From: Bariatricus massiliensis
Lineage (GTDB): Bacteria > Bacillota > Clostridia > Lachnospirales > Lachnospiraceae
Direction: 5' to 3'
DNA length: 64,000 bases
Assembly (NCBI RefSeq): GCF_900086725.1
Contig: NZ_LT574836.1
Location: 62,001-126,000, forward strand
Position 1 is the first letter of the stretch. The number at the start of each line of letters is the position of its first letter. A model generated the notes under the pieces. That model did not search any database and was not told where the DNA came from. It worked only from the letters and a program-made list of their open reading frames with translations. The translations under genes were made by a program, and so were the position numbers. Positions 7,852 to 15,650 of this stretch are shown in pieces.

Positions 7852-9147
7852 CTAAGCCTCTTGTCCCTGCGCCGCAGTAATATTTTCAGAGGCGGTGCGT
7901 TTCTTGCTCATATCAATACAGATGAACATCACGACAATCGTCAGTGCAGTCAGTGCAGCCAATATAATCAGGGCAGGCCTGTAAGACCCGGTAATGTCAT
8001 AAATAAGGCCGATGCCTGAGCTTCCGATAGCGCTTCCGGTCATGGTGAAAGCGGAGACGAAGCCATAGAGTTCACTATAATTTTTAGCGCCAAAGATATT
8101 CGTAGTCATAATCGGGACGGCGATGGTCGCAGTGCATGTCCCGAAGCCATAAAGGACAGCAGCCACATACAACATGAGCGGACTGCCTTGAACCATGATA
8201 AACGCAACCAGAAAGAGGAAAAAGGTTCCACATCCGAAGAGAATACCGCCCTTTGGGCCAAAGCGGTCAAATATATGTCCCAAAACAAGCTTACCGATGA
8301 TTGCAACGGCAGAGAAGAGTGAAATATAGGTCGCGATTGAAGCAGCGCTGAAACCTGTAGTCTGCAGATAATAGCTCATATGTCCCATGATACAGGAGGT
8401 GAAGTAGATTAGGAATCCACCGACAGCGAACATCCAGAGAATAGGCGTCTTTCGTGCTTCTTTCAGGGTCGCGTTCCAGCTGCTGGCAGGAACATTTTTT
8501 GTCTTTTTCTGCTTGCCTGCCGATTCTTCGCCGTGGCCATATGGGAGCAGCCCTACATCCTCAGGAGAGCGGCGGACAATAAAAGCAGAAATTGGAATCA
8601 GGACAATTAAGCTTGCCGCGCCAAGGATAAAATAAGCCTTGCGCCAGCCGTAGGAAGTGATTACCCATGAGAGGACTGGGCTTAGTACGGTTCCCCCGAT
8701 ACTGATGCCCATCATGGCAATGCTGATCATGAGACCGCGGTTTTTCTCAAACCAATTTGTGATAAGTACGGTTACCGGTATGGTGCAGGCTCCCATGGCG
8801 AAAAAACCTTGAAGCGCGCCTACCAGATAGAATTGCCAAAGTGAATGGCAGAGTCCGTAGCAGGAATAAAAGCCCATAGTCCCGATACAGCAGATGACGA
8901 AAGTAAGGCGCATATATTTACCGCGCAGCAGCTTACCGGCAACGGGACCAGTAAAAATACATATGACACTGGCAATAGTCGTACACAAAAAATAGGCGCT
9001 TGTTGCAAAGCCAGTCTCTTTGATAATTTCTGTGGTGAACAGCTGGGACAGGCCAAAACGTGTGGAATAGGCGAACATTAGCGTCAATACACAACAGACC
9101 AGTATTACCCAGTGATAGATGCTTTTATTCTTCTTAGTTGTTTCCAT
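7852..9147 (-). CDS. Major facilitator superfamily transporter (OFA / oxalate-formate antiporter-like)
   Basis: This 431-residue protein has about twelve membrane helices in two halves with a charged central loop near residues 200-225 (RRSPEDVGLLPYG), a feature shared with the OFA and monocarboxylate carrier group. The loop after helix 2 (GPVAGKLLRGKYMR) matches the MFS pattern. Such carriers exchange small carboxylates; the substrate cannot be read from the sequence. The start at 9147 is preceded by GGAGG eight bases upstream on the minus strand. It stands alone, with a LysR-type dyad at 9289-9308 about 140 bases upstream that resembles a site near the LysR gene at 44.7 kb. Confidence 0.85.
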   Translation of the reverse strand: METTKKNKSIYHWVILVCCVLTLMFAYSTRFGLSQLFTTEIIKETGFATSAYFLCTTIASVICIFTGPVAGKLLRGKYMRLTFVICCIGTMGFYSCYGLCHSLWQFYLVGALQGFFAMGACTIPVTVLITNWFEKNRGLMISIAMMGISIGGTVLSPVLSWVITSYGWRKAYFILGAASLIVLIPISAFIVRRSPEDVGLLPYGHGEESAGKQKKTKNVPASSWNATLKEARKTPILWMFAVGGFLIYFTSCIMGHMSYYLQTTGFSAASIATYISLFSAVAIIGKLVLGHIFDRFGPKGGILFGCGTFFLFLVAFIMVQGSPLMLYVAAVLYGFGTCTATIAVPIMTTNIFGAKNYSELYGFVSAFTMTGSAIGSSGIGLIYDITGSYRPALIILAALTALTIVVMFICIDMSKKRTASENITAAQGQEA

Positions 9148-9288
9148 AAAAAATTCCTCCAATCAATATGATATGTGTTGTGCGGTTTGTTTGGTTTTGC
9201 ACAATTATTTGGAAATTTATGCATAAAATTTGTTGAAATTATCTTAACATATATTTATGGCAAACGACTATTCTCAAATTTTTATTGA

Positions 9289-9308
9289 CTATAAGCAATT
9301 ACTTATAG
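9289..9308. promoter_or_regulatory. LysR-type dyad upstream of the MFS gene
   Basis: A perfect inverted repeat CTATAAG-N6-CTTATAG contains ATAA-N8-TTAT, close to the ATAA-N7-TTAT box described for the LysR regulator CcpC. It shares 15 of 20 positions with 44621-44640. It lies in the only stretch available for control of the MFS gene at 7852, which is otherwise AT-rich and featureless (9148-9330). Confidence 0.45.
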
Positions 9309-9330
9309 ATAAAATAGTTTTTAATATTAA

Positions 9331-9361
9331 AAAGAGCTGTGTATAATTTCTTATACACAGC
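9331..9361 (-). terminator. Intrinsic terminator of the penicillin-binding protein gene
   Basis: On the minus strand an 11-bp stem (9361-9351 with 9346-9336) has a GAAA tetraloop and is followed by TCTTTTT. Confidence 0.85.
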
Positions 9362-9388
9362 CCTTCTGATATTACTGGTGACCAGATG

Positions 9389-11932
9389 CTACGGGGTAGT
9401 GGTGCTTCCTCCGGGATCCGGATTCGGATTCGGGTCAGGAGTGGGCTCGGGATCCGGAGTAGGTTCGGGATCCGGAGTGGGGTCAGGGTTCGGGTTCGGA
9501 TTTGGATTTGGATCCGGAGTAGGAGTTGTCGGAGTCTGGTTGTCCGGATTTTCCAGATCCTTGTCTTTGTCATCGTCTTCCTCTTCCTCATCGGTAGAAC
9601 CATGTCCCGGACAGCTTTGAGTCGGCGCTGTATCAGCAGCGAACCATTCAGTAACCGCTGGGCAGGAACCTGCCACCGCCAGAAGACCGGTCTCTGTACA
9701 GATTGTCTTTTTCACCAATGAGCTTGGCATGGTGAAATCTTTATACTGAAGCCCCATAGTGCTGTTAATACGATTCATAACATTGGCCCATATTTTAAAG
9801 TGATAATTCCACTGGTAGTCGGAAAGTTCTTTGTTTTCGTCATAACCTGTCCAAATAGAGCAGGTGTAGTAAGGAGTATATCCACAGAACCACAAATCCT
9901 TGTTGTCGGATGTGGTACCGGACTTACCGGCCGCCGGCATGTTACTGAGCTGTGCGTCGGTAGCGGTTCCTTTTGTCACGACATCTTCCATTGCGCTGGT
10001 AAGAAGAGCGGCTGTAGAATCCTTAAGCACGGTCTTAGATTCTCCGGTATTGTCGATCAGGACATTGCCGTCGTGATCCAGTACCTTTGTATAGAGAACC
10101 GGCTTGTTGTAAACGCCGCCATTGGCAATTGCGGCATAAGCTGCGGTAATCTCATAGTTATATACACCGTGGGTGATACCGCCCAGAGCCAGAGCCTGTA
10201 CCTTATCGGTATCATCCATTGTTGTGAGGCCGAAATTCTGCGTACAGTAATCATAGCCGAGGTTAATGCCGATGTCATCCAGCATCTTGACCGCACAGAT
10301 ATTCATGGACTGCTCAATAGCTTTGCGCATGGTCACATTGCCGCGGTAGGAATCGCCCCACCAGTTACGGACAGATTTACCGTTTTGATACTTATATGGT
10401 TCATCCTTTATAACAGTCGCCAGAGACTTTCCGGCGGAGTCAAGGGCCGGAGCATACACGGCGAGAATCTTAAAACAAGAACCAGCCTGTCTCATAGAAC
10501 CCTTGTAGGCACGGTTCAACCCGCGGTTCGTCGTCTTAGCGCCACGGCCGCCCACGAGGGCTTTAATTTGGCCGGTGGCCTGATCCATGACGGTGAGCGA
10601 CGCCTGCGGCTGCGGGGATAGGTTCATATATTCATCGTAGGTATCCCCCTCCTGTGCGATGCTTGCCTTAAATGCATCAATACGCTCCTGAGCAGCCTCC
10701 TGAGAAGAGAACAGCAGCGGCTGGTCGTCGTTGTACTGCTCTTTCCCGAATTTTTTGATGTGCCCTGCACTGTAATTTTCTACAGTTCCGTCTGCCCGGG
10801 TAACGGTAAGCGCATAGTCAAGGCCCCATTCGACACCGGAAGGATAGTTGGAATCGTTGTTCATCTCTTCATCACAGATAGACTGGATGGTCATATTCTG
10901 GGTAGAGAAAATCGTCAATCCGCTGCTGTAGATCGTGTTATAAGCCTGTGTATCTGTGTAGCCCAGTTTAGTAGTAAAGTCATCCATGAGCTGCTCGGAC
11001 AATGCGTCAACAAAATAGGAAGTGACGGTACTCTGCTGTTCGATTTCCGTGTTCACGGTCTGAATCCGGGCATAGACATCGTCTGCCAGAGCTTCGTCAT
11101 GAGCCGCCTGATCGATATAGCCCTGCTCCAGCATATCATCCAAGACTTTTGTACGTCTCTTTACATTTTCCTCCTGATTGGTAATCGGGTTAAATCTTCC
11201 CGGATTCTGTGTGATTCCGGCGATTGTCGCACATTCGGACAAGGTCAGCTCGGACACGTCTTTCCGGAAGTATCTTTTTGCGGCGGACTGCACGCCCAGC
11301 GTGTTCTGCCCAAGATTGACCGTGTTCATATAGCTTTCGAGAATCGTGTCTTTGTCCATCTGCTTTTCTGCCTGAATAGCAAGATACTGCTCCTGAATTT
11401 TACGCTCCAGACTCTGCCAGAATGTATTTTCATTGACAAAGTTCGGGAATACGTTATTTTTAATCAGCTGCTGTGTTATCGTACTTGCACCTTCGGAAAA
11501 ATTTCCTCCATTCTGCAAGCCGACTACAAAGGCACGGGCGATACCTTGAATATCAATACCGTTGTGTTTGTAAAAACGGGAGTCCTCGACAGCTACAAAT
11601 GCATGCTGCAGATCCAAGGGTATCTCATCGATAGTTTTATAGACACGGTTAGCGCCGGCGGCGGTAAAGCTGGCTGTCGCTGTGGAACCGTCATCTGCGA
11701 GTACGGTGGACGAAAATTCGGACGGCTTAATACTGGCCGGTGTTATTTCCGGAGAGTCATCGATGATTTTCTTTAGAAAAACACCGCCCCCGATTACTCC
11801 GATTATACAAAAAGCCAGCAGACAGAGCAAAAATCCTTTGAACAGGCGAACGCCTATTTTTTTCTTTCGCATATTGGATTTTGATGTGATATCTTTTTGC
11901 TTTTTAGAAGCTTTTCTTTTTCCATAATTCAT
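9389..11932 (-). CDS. Class A penicillin-binding protein (glycosyltransferase-transpeptidase)
   Basis: It polymerises lipid II and cross-links peptidoglycan at the outer face of the membrane. Of 847 residues, the first 30 or so are Lys/Arg-rich and cytoplasmic, followed by one membrane anchor (about 34-55). Next comes the GT51 domain with AVEDSRFYKHNGID and GASTITQQL, then the transpeptidase with the active-site serine S485 in GSCFK, SMN in EQSMNICAV and KSGTT. The end after about residue 790 is a low-complexity tail of Asp/Glu then Pro-Asx-Pro repeats. AAGGAGGC sits eight bases before the ATG. It is monocistronic, with its own terminator. Confidence 0.95.
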   Translation of the reverse strand: MNYGKRKASKKQKDITSKSNMRKKKIGVRLFKGFLLCLLAFCIIGVIGGGVFLKKIIDDSPEITPASIKPSEFSSTVLADDGSTATASFTAAGANRVYKTIDEIPLDLQHAFVAVEDSRFYKHNGIDIQGIARAFVVGLQNGGNFSEGASTITQQLIKNNVFPNFVNENTFWQSLERKIQEQYLAIQAEKQMDKDTILESYMNTVNLGQNTLGVQSAAKRYFRKDVSELTLSECATIAGITQNPGRFNPITNQEENVKRRTKVLDDMLEQGYIDQAAHDEALADDVYARIQTVNTEIEQQSTVTSYFVDALSEQLMDDFTTKLGYTDTQAYNTIYSSGLTIFSTQNMTIQSICDEEMNNDSNYPSGVEWGLDYALTVTRADGTVENYSAGHIKKFGKEQYNDDQPLLFSSQEAAQERIDAFKASIAQEGDTYDEYMNLSPQPQASLTVMDQATGQIKALVGGRGAKTTNRGLNRAYKGSMRQAGSCFKILAVYAPALDSAGKSLATVIKDEPYKYQNGKSVRNWWGDSYRGNVTMRKAIEQSMNICAVKMLDDIGINLGYDYCTQNFGLTTMDDTDKVQALALGGITHGVYNYEITAAYAAIANGGVYNKPVLYTKVLDHDGNVLIDNTGESKTVLKDSTAALLTSAMEDVVTKGTATDAQLSNMPAAGKSGTTSDNKDLWFCGYTPYYTCSIWTGYDENKELSDYQWNYHFKIWANVMNRINSTMGLQYKDFTMPSSLVKKTICTETGLLAVAGSCPAVTEWFAADTAPTQSCPGHGSTDEEEEDDDKDKDLENPDNQTPTTPTPDPNPNPNPNPDPTPDPEPTPDPEPTPDPNPNPDPGGSTTTP
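9400..9535. repeat. Short tandem repeats coding the PBP proline-rich tail
   Basis: Units of 6 bases (GGATCC/GGGTTC-like, reading Pro-Asp, Pro-Asn or Pro-Glu on the minus strand) run through this stretch, with larger near-identical blocks coding TPDPEP. The array is likely to vary in length by slippage in steps that keep the frame. Confidence 0.8.
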
Positions 11933-11959
11933 GAATATTTGCCTCCTTCATACTGCAAT

Positions 11960-11988
11960 ATTATAACAAACTTACCTATCTAAATAAA
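11960..11988 (-). promoter_or_regulatory. Promoter of the penicillin-binding protein gene
   Basis: On the minus strand a perfect TATAAT (11965-11960) is preceded by TG one base away, an extended -10 element. The -35 (TTTATT, 17 bases upstream) is weak. Transcription would begin about 20 bases before the start codon. Confidence 0.5.
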
Positions 11989-12105
11989 GCAAAATTTGAA
12001 AACTTCGTATTTCCTATGAAAAATTTAAGAAAAAGTTTGGAAAATTCTGTTGAATAAAGTCGGATGTAACATTTTTGTAATTTTCTTGCATCTTAATTCT
12101 AAGCT

Positions 12106-12135
12106 TTGTATACTGTTTATAGCAGATTTTATAAT
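12106..12135 (+). promoter_or_regulatory. Promoter of the YigZ-family gene
   Basis: TTGTAT at 12106-12111 and TATAAT at 12130-12135 are 18 bases apart, giving a leader of about 30 bases. The 238-base gap to the PBP gene holds only these two divergent promoters. Confidence 0.6.
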
Positions 12136-12170
12136 AGAAATATAAGGGACGACGGAGCGGGTGAATTTTA

Positions 12171-12827
12171 ATGTTGTTGGAATATAAGACAGTTTATGAG
12201 GGAAAAGAATCAGAAATTGTAGAAAAGAAATCCAGATTTATTGCATCGGTAGAGGCGGTTGCCACGGAAGAAGAGGCAGTTGAATTTATAGAATATGTAA
12301 GAAAAAAATATTGGGATGCGAGACACCATTGCTTTGCCTATGTGATTGGAGAGAACCATGAGTTAAAGCGCTATAATGACGATGGGGAGCCGGGGGGAAC
12401 GGCAGGGAAGCCGATGCTGGATGTGCTTCTGGGCGAAGATATCCATAATACAGTGGTTGTTGTAACCAGATATTTTGGAGGTACCCTCTTAGGGACCGGC
12501 GGGTTGGTCCGGGCATATCAGGGAGCGACAAAAGCAGGTATCAATGCCAGTGACATTATCACGAAGAAAAGAGGACACATGCTGGAAATTCTTACCGATT
12601 ATACGGGGCTTGGCAAGATTCAATACATCTTAGGACAGCGAGGCCTGCGTATTATGGATACAGAGTACACGGACAGCGTTAAGCTAAGTGTATTGATACC
12701 GCTGGATGAAGAGCAGGCTGTCATCGGGGAGATAACAGAGGGAACGAACGGACAGGCAGGACTTACCGTGGGGAGAGCGTGCATGTTCGCAGAGCATGAG
12801 AAGGAAATCTTGATTTTTGAGGAATAG
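12171..12827 (+). CDS. YigZ/IMPACT-family protein (UPF0029)
   Basis: This 218-residue protein of a widespread family related to eukaryotic IMPACT has an unsettled biochemical role, with proposed links to translation control. The N-terminal domain carries the family motifs KKSRFIA, ARHHCFAY, DDGEPGGTAGKPML and VVVVTRYFGGTLLGTGGLVRAY. The C-terminal part (about 140-218) is the smaller ferredoxin-like domain. A weak GGGTGA is seven bases before the ATG. It has its own promoter and no operon partner. Confidence 0.92.
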   Translation: MLLEYKTVYEGKESEIVEKKSRFIASVEAVATEEEAVEFIEYVRKKYWDARHHCFAYVIGENHELKRYNDDGEPGGTAGKPMLDVLLGEDIHNTVVVVTRYFGGTLLGTGGLVRAYQGATKAGINASDIITKKRGHMLEILTDYTGLGKIQYILGQRGLRIMDTEYTDSVKLSVLIPLDEEQAVIGEITEGTNGQAGLTVGRACMFAEHEKEILIFEE

Positions 12828-12938
12828 AAGAGGAAAGAAAAGTCAGATTCCATCCAAATTAACTCTATGTAACTAAAACAGTAAGTAAAGTTCTATAAAG
12901 GAGGGCTCAGCCATACAAGGGAATGGGGTTAAACTTCA

Positions 12939-13295
12939 ATGAGAAAAAGAAGGAAAGTAGTTTTTGTGGTTTTAGTTATTATTGTAAGTAGCGGCATATT
13001 TCATTGTTACAGTGCTTTTAAAGATGTTGGTGTCTCTAATGCGCACCTATATTTTGTGGAGGCGACAATTATTAGTGTTAATAAAAATGAGAAAGAATTA
13101 ACAGTGGAATTGTGTAATCAGTTTGAATTGTATGAAGAAAAGATAGTTATATTAGAATGTGATGAATATGAGAACTTAAATTTAGTAAAAGGAGATAAAA
13201 TAGAGTATTCTGTTTTTCCCGGTGCGTTAAATAAGGTATTTGATTTAACGGTTATTCCGCATAAGGAGTACCATTATAGGTTCGTGTCCAGATAA
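12939..13295 (+). CDS. Hypothetical membrane-anchored small protein
   Basis: The 118-residue product has a KRRK-rich start, one hydrophobic helix (about 8-23) that could be a signal anchor or signal peptide, and then a beta-rich domain of about 90 residues with no motif I recognise. It may be an extracytoplasmic OB- or barrel-like domain (VEATIISVNKNEKELTV... VKGDKIEYSV). The coding DNA is clearly richer in A and T than its neighbours. Only a weak GGGG stands ten bases before the ATG; the strong AAAGGAGGG at 12897-12905 is 33 bases away and has no good start codon at normal distance. An in-frame stop at 12930 rules out a longer protein. Confidence 0.6.
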   Translation: MRKRRKVVFVVLVIIVSSGIFHCYSAFKDVGVSNAHLYFVEATIISVNKNEKELTVELCNQFELYEEKIVILECDEYENLNLVKGDKIEYSVFPGALNKVFDLTVIPHKEYHYRFVSR

Positions 13296-13299
13296 GGAA

Positions 13300-13326
13300 T
13301 GGGTGGCCGAGTTATTCGGCCACCCA
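13300..13326. terminator. GC-rich hairpin between the orphan gene and hpf, possible terminator
   Basis: An 11-bp perfect stem (GGGTGGCCGA core, 13300-13310 with 13316-13326) has a GTTAT loop. It is flanked by A7 on the right and lacks a T tract on either strand, so ordinary intrinsic termination is doubtful. It is the only structure between these convergent genes. Confidence 0.45.
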
Positions 13327-13374
13327 AAAAAATTAATAAATTTACACACTTTACTTGACAAATCCTACGGACAT

Positions 13375-13911
13375 TTATTGGAATTCAGGTTCAATTAATC
13401 CGTAAGTTCCATTTTTTCTCTTATATACAACGTTGACTTCGTCTGTCTCGGCATTGCTGAATACATAGAAGCTATGTCCAAGAAGCTCCATTTGGATGCA
13501 GGCATCTTCCGGAAACATAGGTTTGATGCCAAAACGTTTGGTACGGACAATTCTAATCTCATCTGCATCAAAACTAGAATTATCTTCTTCGATGAATTCC
13601 TGACGAAGGTCGTGCCCGCCCTGATGCTTAGCGACCAGTTTGGTTTTATACTTTCTCAGCTGACGCTCAATAATCTCTTCCACTAAATCAATCGATACAT
13701 ACATATCATTGCTTTCCTGCTCGGAACGGATGATATTACCTTTTACAGGTATCGTGACTTCAATTTTCTGGCGCTCTTTTTCTACGCTCAGAGTTACAAT
13801 AATCTCAGTTCCAGGAGTAAAATACCTTTCTAATTTGCCTAACTTCTGTTCGATGGCTTGCTTTAAGCCAGGTGTGATGTCGATGTTTCTTCCGCTAATG
13901 ATAAAATTCAT
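13375..13911 (-). CDS. hpf: Ribosome hibernation promoting factor, long form
   Basis: It binds the 30S decoding region and pairs 70S ribosomes into inactive 100S dimers in stationary phase. The 178 residues comprise the N-terminal beta-alpha domain (MNFIISGRNIDITPGLKQAIEQKLGKLERYF) and, after a variable linker (residues about 100-120), the C-terminal dimerisation domain (VRTKRFGIKPMFPEDACIQMELLGHSFYVFSNAETDEVNVVYKR region). This two-domain form is the rule in Firmicutes. The start at 13911 has AAGGAG nine bases upstream; the TTG at 13920 does not. It has its own promoter, with a hairpin at the 5' end of the mRNA. Confidence 0.95.
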   Translation of the reverse strand: MNFIISGRNIDITPGLKQAIEQKLGKLERYFTPGTEIIVTLSVEKERQKIEVTIPVKGNIIRSEQESNDMYVSIDLVEEIIERQLRKYKTKLVAKHQGGHDLRQEFIEEDNSSFDADEIRIVRTKRFGIKPMFPEDACIQMELLGHSFYVFSNAETDEVNVVYKRKNGTYGLIEPEFQ

Positions 13912-13974
13912 ACAGCTCAACTCCTTTTTTGGTATTTCCCGTGTAAGCAGAAATCAACTTTCACAGGAGTAGTA

Positions 13975-13997
13975 CTAAGGGAGTATATATTCCTTAG
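13975..13997 (-). promoter_or_regulatory. Hairpin at the 5' end of the hpf transcript
   Basis: CTAAGG at 13975-13980 and CCTTAG at 13992-13997 form an 8-bp stem when one G-U and one A-U pair are added. It lies just downstream of the predicted start point near 14001. It may stabilise the mRNA or be an operator; the sequence alone does not decide. Confidence 0.45.
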
Positions 13998-14007
13998 CTA
14001 TGACCAT

Positions 14008-14037
14008 ATTATACTCTATTTAGCTATGGACATGCAA
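14008..14037 (-). promoter_or_regulatory. hpf promoter
   Basis: On the minus strand TTGCAT (14037-14032) and TATAAT (14013-14008) are 18 bases apart. The leader would be about 90 bases. Confidence 0.65.
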
Positions 14038-14082
14038 CGAAATTTCGGAAAAAAATCTTAAAAAATAATAAAAGACTGACAA

Positions 14083-14694
14083 TTAGTGGATAGAACGGAT
14101 AACTTCGACTCTGGAGATTTCACCATTGTGCATCTTAGCTACTCTCAGGCCAAAATTGTCATAGTATGTACATGCGCCGACACCGACATCGGTCTTTTCC
14201 TGAGCAAAGCGCTCTTTAAGGACATCCAGCAGTGTCTGCTCGTCGTGATAAGGGATGTGGACATGAATGATGCTGTTTACATGGCGCACTTTTGATGTAG
14301 CTCGGAAAATGACTTTCTCTGATTCTTCGAATTCTGAGAATAAAAATTTTCTTGTGGCAAATAAAATTGCGATGGCGATGACGCCGATTAAACTGTTGAG
14401 AGGATTGGCGTGGTCGATGATAATCTGTCTTGCGATGGCGAACAACAGCACTTCAAACACAGTTGACGGCCGGTGCTGGTAAAGCATACGGATTAATTCT
14501 ACGCCGATTATTAAGTTAAAACATGTCTCAAGTAAATCTTCATAATTCGGGTAGATATCCAGATATGGGATATTCCGCAAAGAGAAAGCAAGTTTTATTG
14601 CCAGTAAAGTGATACCTACGGCAAGCATTAGAGATATGAACATTTCCAAAAACACAGAAACCTTCCGCAAAAAGGCAGTGGCATACTTTTTCAT
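14083..14694 (-). CDS. PsiE-like membrane protein with C-terminal transporter-associated domain
   Basis: The 203-residue protein has four hydrophobic segments in its first 120 residues, resembling the phosphate-starvation-inducible PsiE family in arrangement (FLEMFISLMLAVGI, LIIGVELIRML, IARQIII). A soluble end of about 70 residues (VHIPYHDEQ... NFGLRVAKMHNGEISRVEVI) looks like the CorC/HlyC transporter-associated fold. Function is unknown; a link to ion or stress physiology is only inferred. AAGGGGG is six bases before the ATG, but it lies inside an inverted repeat that could hide it. It follows PAP2 on the same strand. Confidence 0.65.
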   Translation of the reverse strand: MKKYATAFLRKVSVFLEMFISLMLAVGITLLAIKLAFSLRNIPYLDIYPNYEDLLETCFNLIIGVELIRMLYQHRPSTVFEVLLFAIARQIIIDHANPLNSLIGVIAIAILFATRKFLFSEFEESEKVIFRATSKVRHVNSIIHVHIPYHDEQTLLDVLKERFAQEKTDVGVGACTYYDNFGLRVAKMHNGEISRVEVIRSIH

Positions 14695-14700
14695 AAATGT

Positions 14701-14746
14701 CCCCCTTTTATCAAGTGTATAAATAAATTGTATCGAATAAAAGGGG
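14701..14746 (-). promoter_or_regulatory. Hairpin that would sequester the PsiE-like gene's ribosome site
   Basis: On the minus strand RNA, CCCCTTTTAT (14746-14737) can pair for 10 bp with ATAAAAGGGG (14711-14702). The right arm contains the Shine-Dalgarno AAGGGGG of the next gene. There is no T tract after it, so it is not a terminator. Confidence 0.55.
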
Positions 14747-14764
14747 AACTGTAAAGATAAAAAA

Positions 14765-15649
14765 TTATTTTTTGAGTTTGCTGAAAATGCACGGATATAA
14801 AAAAATAATCCACAAGATTACTATAAAATGCTGTATTGTTTTGCCCGCCAGTGTGTGCCCGATCAAAGCCTTAAGTCCGAATTGAAGCGCGGCGGTAACG
14901 GCGAGGCCGGCGATAAAGCGGAGAATTTTTTCTGCACGTGTTCCGGTATGCGCCGAAAAATCTAAGTATTTTTGCTCAAGATACCATCCGGCCGCAAATC
15001 CTAGTGCGGCGCCGGAGGCTTTGAAACAGTCTGAGGCATAACGGGCTTCAATCACGCCGCCATGATACAAGATATAGGAATAGATACAGATTCCGACAGC
15101 GGCAGCAGTCACCAGCAGCGCTATCAAGCCGACATGTGAATCGGGACCTACAAATAAATCTTTGTATTTCCAAATCAGCCACGAAAACAGTAAGGAAACC
15201 CCGATGGCGGTCAATACATCTTTTGGAGTATGGCATCCCAGATACATGCGTGAAAACCCAATCAAAAGAAAAGCTGCCGTACATAAAAGCTTTATGCTGA
15301 GTTTCTTGGCATTCAATGCCAGCGGGGCAAAGAGGCTTGTGCCGCCCTGCGTGTGCCCGCTGGGAAATGAATATCCGGTTGCTGCGGGAATGGCGCTTTC
15401 TACAGCTTTAAAATCAGGATCTAAGACCCAAGGGCGGGGGATGCGGAACGTGATTTTTAGGCCTTGTACGCATAACCCTGCCGTGACATAGGTGAAGCCG
15501 ATCTGAGTGGCCAGTTTTTTATCAACGCACCAATAGAGTGCGCAGATAACACCTATGAGGAGTAATTCCTGACCAAAATAGGTGATAAACTGAAACAAAG
15601 TATCCAGAAAGGGAGTTCTGATTTCAGACAGTGCCCATAAAAAATTCAT
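14765..15649 (-). CDS. PAP2-superfamily membrane phosphatase
   Basis: An integral membrane acid phosphatase-like protein of 294 residues. The three PAP2 catalytic motifs are present: K-x6-RP in KITFRIPRP, PSGH in SFPSGHTQGG, and SRMYLGCHTPKDV. About eight hydrophobic segments extend beyond the core, with a C-terminal membrane region of unknown role. Family members act on isoprenoid or lipid pyrophosphates; the substrate here is not evident. The ATG is one base after the typA stop codon, with GAGG eleven bases upstream inside typA, so translation is likely coupled to typA. Confidence 0.85.
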   Translation of the reverse strand: MNFLWALSEIRTPFLDTLFQFITYFGQELLLIGVICALYWCVDKKLATQIGFTYVTAGLCVQGLKITFRIPRPWVLDPDFKAVESAIPAATGYSFPSGHTQGGTSLFAPLALNAKKLSIKLLCTAAFLLIGFSRMYLGCHTPKDVLTAIGVSLLFSWLIWKYKDLFVGPDSHVGLIALLVTAAAVGICIYSYILYHGGVIEARYASDCFKASGAALGFAAGWYLEQKYLDFSAHTGTRAEKILRFIAGLAVTAALQFGLKALIGHTLAGKTIQHFIVILWIIFLYPCIFSKLKK

Positions 15650-15650
15650 A

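Noticed and set aside
9339..9721. Gly/Ser-rich or Arg-rich open frames on the + strand opposite the PBP tail
   Set aside because: They are the reverse reading of the Pro-Asp/Asn repeats in the PBP gene and have no ribosome site or promoter.
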